Assembly: GCF_009380155.1 (NCBI RefSeq)
Contig: NZ_WHUV01000004.1
Span: forward strand, 1 to 64,000
Source of the DNA: Pseudomonas piscis
GTDB taxonomy: Bacteria > Pseudomonadota > Gammaproteobacteria > Pseudomonadales > Pseudomonadaceae
DNA length: 64,000 bases
Direction: 5' to 3'
Of the stretch, positions 61,915 to 64,000 are shown piece by piece. How positions within the stretch are numbered: the first letter of the stretch is position 1; every line of letters begins with the position of its first letter. The notes under the pieces are model-generated. The model saw only the letters and a program-made list of their open reading frames with translations, was not told the DNA's origin and searched no databases. Both the position numbers and the translations under genes were made by a program.

Positions 61915-62749
61915 CTTGTGTTCCCTTGACCTGGGCAATGCTCACAGATAGCGCCACGCATTCGATCACGCTGTCGAAGCCGATCTCCAGGCGCACGTAG
62001 TAACCGGGGTTCAAGCGCGTGAGCTGGGTGCGCATGGGCCCATCGAAGCGTGTGCCGCTCATGGCCAGCTCGCTGATGCCCTGGATTTCCAGCACCAAGC
62101 GGCAATGGCTTGGCCCTGGCGAGCTGTTCCAGCTGGCGGGCAGCAGTTGGCGGGGCAGCTCCCCGGACAGGGCCAGGTGCAGTCGCTCGCCGTGGAACTG
62201 TGGGCCGGGCGTCTCCAGTTCGTAGGGCGTGGCGGCGAGGCCGAATTGCGCTTTCCAGGCCTCGGGGTTATCGACGCTGAACAGCCAGTCGCGGCTGCCG
62301 CGATCCCGTTCGGCAATTTCCTGGCATTGCTTGAGCGAGGGCAGCTGCGCACGGGCCAGGTCGTCGTGCCACAGCTCGCGGGCAGCACGCAGCAGGCGCT
62401 GGAAAAACTCGCGGCTATCGATCACTCGCTCCGGCCAACCACTGGGCCACTGCGGGTCTTCGTAGTCGTCCTCGGGCGGTTCCCAGACCTGCCCGAAGTC
62501 GTAGTGCGCATCGGCCACGGCCGCTTGCAGCGCCAGGACCCGCTGCTGTCGATGCCGGAAGTTCTCGCGCACATCGTCCCGCGCCAGGCAATAGCGGCGG
62601 ATCAACTGCTCACGGTCGTCGGGATCATTGGGGTCATAGCGGCTCAACTCGGCATCCAGCGCCTCGGGCATGCGGTAGCCGGTGAAACAGGCGATCCAGC
62701 TCTGCAAGGTTGGCTGGTACGGTTGGTCGAGCAAGGGGTGGCGCAGCAT
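61898..62749 (-). CDS. Unknown protein, first gene of a minus-strand pair
   Basis: 283 residues from ATG 62749, with AGGAGGTCCCG immediately ahead (excellent ribosome site), so an upstream in-frame start at 62794 is unnecessary. Residues ~1-170 are helical and acidic (PNDPDDREQLIRRYC, WEPPEDDYEDPQWPSGWPER); ~190-280 look like a beta-rich domain (GERLHLALSGELPRQ, YYVRLEIGFDSVIECVAL). No family recognised. It overlaps the following unknown gene and lies next to tRNA-Arg on the same strand. Confidence 0.65.
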   Translation of the reverse strand: MLRHPLLDQPYQPTLQSWIACFTGYRMPEALDAELSRYDPNDPDDREQLIRRYCLARDDVRENFRHRQQRVLALQAAVADAHYDFGQVWEPPEDDYEDPQWPSGWPERVIDSREFFQRLLRAARELWHDDLARAQLPSLKQCQEIAERDRGSRDWLFSVDNPEAWKAQFGLAATPYELETPGPQFHGERLHLALSGELPRQLLPASWNSSPGPSHCRLVLEIQGISELAMSGTRFDGPMRTQLTRLNPGYYVRLEIGFDSVIECVALSVSIAQVKGTQDEKQL

Positions 62750-62849
62750 CGGGACCTCCTGTCCTGGGGGCGAGGAATGTAGCAAGTTGCCCACCGCCTG
62801 GGCAGGCCCGGGTGGCCATGCCCTTGTCGTCCGATCTTGGCCGGGCCAA

Positions 62850-62880
62850 CAAAAAAGCCCCGGGCCATGGGCCTGGGGCT
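62850..62880 (-). terminator. Rho-independent terminator after tRNA-Arg
   Basis: Read on the minus strand: AGCCCCAGGCC-CAT-GGCCCGGGGCT followed by TTTTTTG. It lies 14 bases beyond the tRNA CCA end and closes its transcript. Confidence 0.9.
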
Positions 62881-62893
62881 TTCTCGTTGAAGC

Positions 62894-62970
62894 TGGCGCA
62901 CTCGGCGGGATTCGAACCCACGACCCCTGCCTTCGGAGGGCAGTACTCTATCCAGCTGAGCTACGAGTGC
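62894..62970 (-). tRNA. tRNA-Arg, anticodon CCG
   Basis: 77-base cloverleaf on the minus strand: acceptor GCACTCG/CGAGTGC, D-arm GCTCAGCTGGATAGAGT, anticodon stem CTGCC/GGCAG with loop CTCCGAA (anticodon CCG, codon CGG), T-arm GTGGGTTCGAATCCCGC, discriminator G and encoded CCA. No integrase gene or duplicated 3' end is seen near it, so it does not look occupied by an island here. Confidence 0.96.
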
Positions 62971-63157
62971 AGTGCGGGCGACATCATACCTATGTCGATC
63001 CAAGGCGTCCACGCTGGTTTTCATGCGCGTGTGGTTGCCGGTCGCGATCCCCGGAAACCCCGGGGCCGGCGGTAGTTTTTCCCGCTGAATCGTCCTCGCG
63101 CCTCCGCGCACCCTGCAGCCATGTCCGTGCGATCACGGGGCACAGGGAGGTGCGGGG

Positions 63158-63700
63158 ATGAACTGTTCCATGCAAGGGGAGCTGTCGGCGGCGTTGGCGG
63201 ACCATCTGTTCGAGTCCAGTTGGCGGGCGGTGCTGCCCGGTTTGCAGCGCCGTGCCCGGCAGTTGGCACGAGGCAATGCCGATGGTGCCCAGGAGTGGCT
63301 GGCAGCCACGGCGATCAAGGCCCTGCTGTTCTTTCGCCGGTCGCCGGAGCGGATCCGCGACCCCCAGGGTTTCCTGTTCCTGGTCCTGGAGCATGTGTTT
63401 CTCGACAGCTGCCGGCGGCGGACCCGGGAGCAGCGGTTGTTCGTCGACCTGAGCGATGTCGAGCAAGACCCCTTGCAGCAACTGGAAGCCCCGCAGATCT
63501 CGGTGCTCGAGCATGTGGAACTGCAAGAAACCCTGGCCCAGCTCAGCCGACGGGTGGCGCAGTTGCCCCTCAAGAAGCGCAGGCTGTTTGAACTAAAGTT
63601 CATCGAGGATCTGCCCTACCCGCACATCGCCGCCGAGCTGGGTATCAACCAGCCCCTGGTCCGCAAGCATGTGCAATTGCTGCGCGAGCAGCTGCGCTGA
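63158..63700 (+). CDS. ECF-like sigma factor adjacent to R-body genes
   Basis: 180 residues with a divergent sigma region 2 (AATAIKALLFFRRSPERIRD, QGFLFLVLEHVFLDSCRRR) and a region 4 (LPLKKRRLFELKFIEDLPY then PHIAAELGINQPLVRKHVQ). ATG 63158 is preceded by GGAGGTGCGGGG. It lies 118 bases upstream of a reb gene. R-body clusters of pseudomonads carry a sigma-like regulator, so control of the reb genes is likely, though inferred from position. Confidence 0.75.
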   Translation: MNCSMQGELSAALADHLFESSWRAVLPGLQRRARQLARGNADGAQEWLAATAIKALLFFRRSPERIRDPQGFLFLVLEHVFLDSCRRRTREQRLFVDLSDVEQDPLQQLEAPQISVLEHVELQETLAQLSRRVAQLPLKKRRLFELKFIEDLPYPHIAAELGINQPLVRKHVQLLREQLR

Positions 63701-63818
63701 AGTTCGACGAGGATTCACAACTGGCGCGCCGGAGCGTTTTCTTTCAGTGAGCCTGTTTTCGACGCTGTAGCCGGCGCCGCCGCCCCTGCGGTGGGCCATT
63801 CCATCTAAGGAGAGATGT

Positions 63819-64000
63819 ATGCCAGATCCAATGGTCAACTCGCAGATCACCGATGCCGTCACCCAGACCAACGTCAAGGTGGTGGCCGAGGCGCCCGCCC
63901 AGTCCATTGCCTCGCTGTACCAGGTGGCCAGCCATTCCGCGGGCTTGTCGTTGCAGAACGCGGTCAACAGCCAGCAGGCGCTGAACCAGATCTCCAACGC
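63819..64000 (+). CDS. RebB-type R-body protein (N-terminal part; continues beyond window)
   Basis: ATG 63819 with TAAGGAGAG a few bases ahead; 60 codons are seen before the window ends. MPDPMVNSQITDAVTQTNVK and SLYQVASHSAGLSLQNAVN match the conserved start of RebB-family proteins that polymerise into refractile (R) bodies, coiled ribbons that can unroll and break membranes. More reb genes probably follow outside the window. Confidence 0.85.
   Translation, partial: MPDPMVNSQITDAVTQTNVKVVAEAPAQSIASLYQVASHSAGLSLQNAVNSQQALNQISN

Noticed and set aside
62894..62970. tRNA-Arg as an integration site for a genomic island
   Set aside because: No integrase and no second copy of the tRNA 3' end are visible within the window.

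Overview
The window is GC-rich Gram-negative chromosome and almost certainly comes from a Pseudomonas of the fluorescens group (P. protegens/P. chlororaphis-like). The evidence is the lapA/lapEBC adhesin locus, a complete pgaABCD operon, a FecI-FecR-TonB receptor module, a Pseudomonas-type REP element, strong G/C third-position codon bias, and an R-body (reb) locus at the right edge. Species assignment is inference; no database was searched.

Layout. Bases 1-6767 (minus) are the N-terminal part of the giant adhesin LapA, built from about 20 near-identical 100-residue repeats. Its type I secretion system lapE-lapB-lapC (7129-12033) is transcribed divergently. Next come a LysR regulator with an MFS/HlyD/outer-membrane-factor pump (12187-17335), a FecI/FecR/TonB siderophore-uptake module with a Fur-like site (17369-21420), and a coupled minus-strand pair of exported proteins (21472-24404). 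After a REP element lie a GT39-type glycosyltransferase, a YbaK-type deacylase, a DUF2789 protein and a small toxin-antitoxin pair with a start-codon operator (24628-27856). A MarR-controlled FUSC/DUF1656/HlyD/OMF efflux operon follows (27925-33035), then an unknown membrane protein, a low-complexity repeat and a DUF945 protein (33048-35506). The pgaABCD operon for poly-N-acetylglucosamine ends in a strong terminator (35789-42216).

The accessory core is 42718-57278. A two-partner secretion pair, CdiB and a ~3,000-residue CdiA, carries a VENN motif. Its C-terminal toxin is put out of frame by an apparent one-base loss. A cognate immunity gene follows, then two tandem orphan modules in which the toxin half is decayed but the immunity half is an intact ORF. 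Between the two modules sit a SymE-like fragment, a perfect 170-bp copy of cdiA DNA and the tail of another, possibly immunity-type, gene. On the far side are a DUF4291 gene with an out-of-frame start at a C8 run and a BrnA-like antitoxin interrupted by an amber codon.

The right end (57461-64000) holds a PEBP-family protein, a VWA lipoprotein/ECF sigma/anti-sigma operon, a small acidic ORF, two overlapping unknown genes, tRNA-Arg(CCG) with its terminator, and a second sigma-like gene followed by the start of a RebB-type R-body gene. Together LapA, Pga and CdiA make this a stretch devoted to surface attachment, matrix and contact competition, interleaved with iron uptake and efflux.
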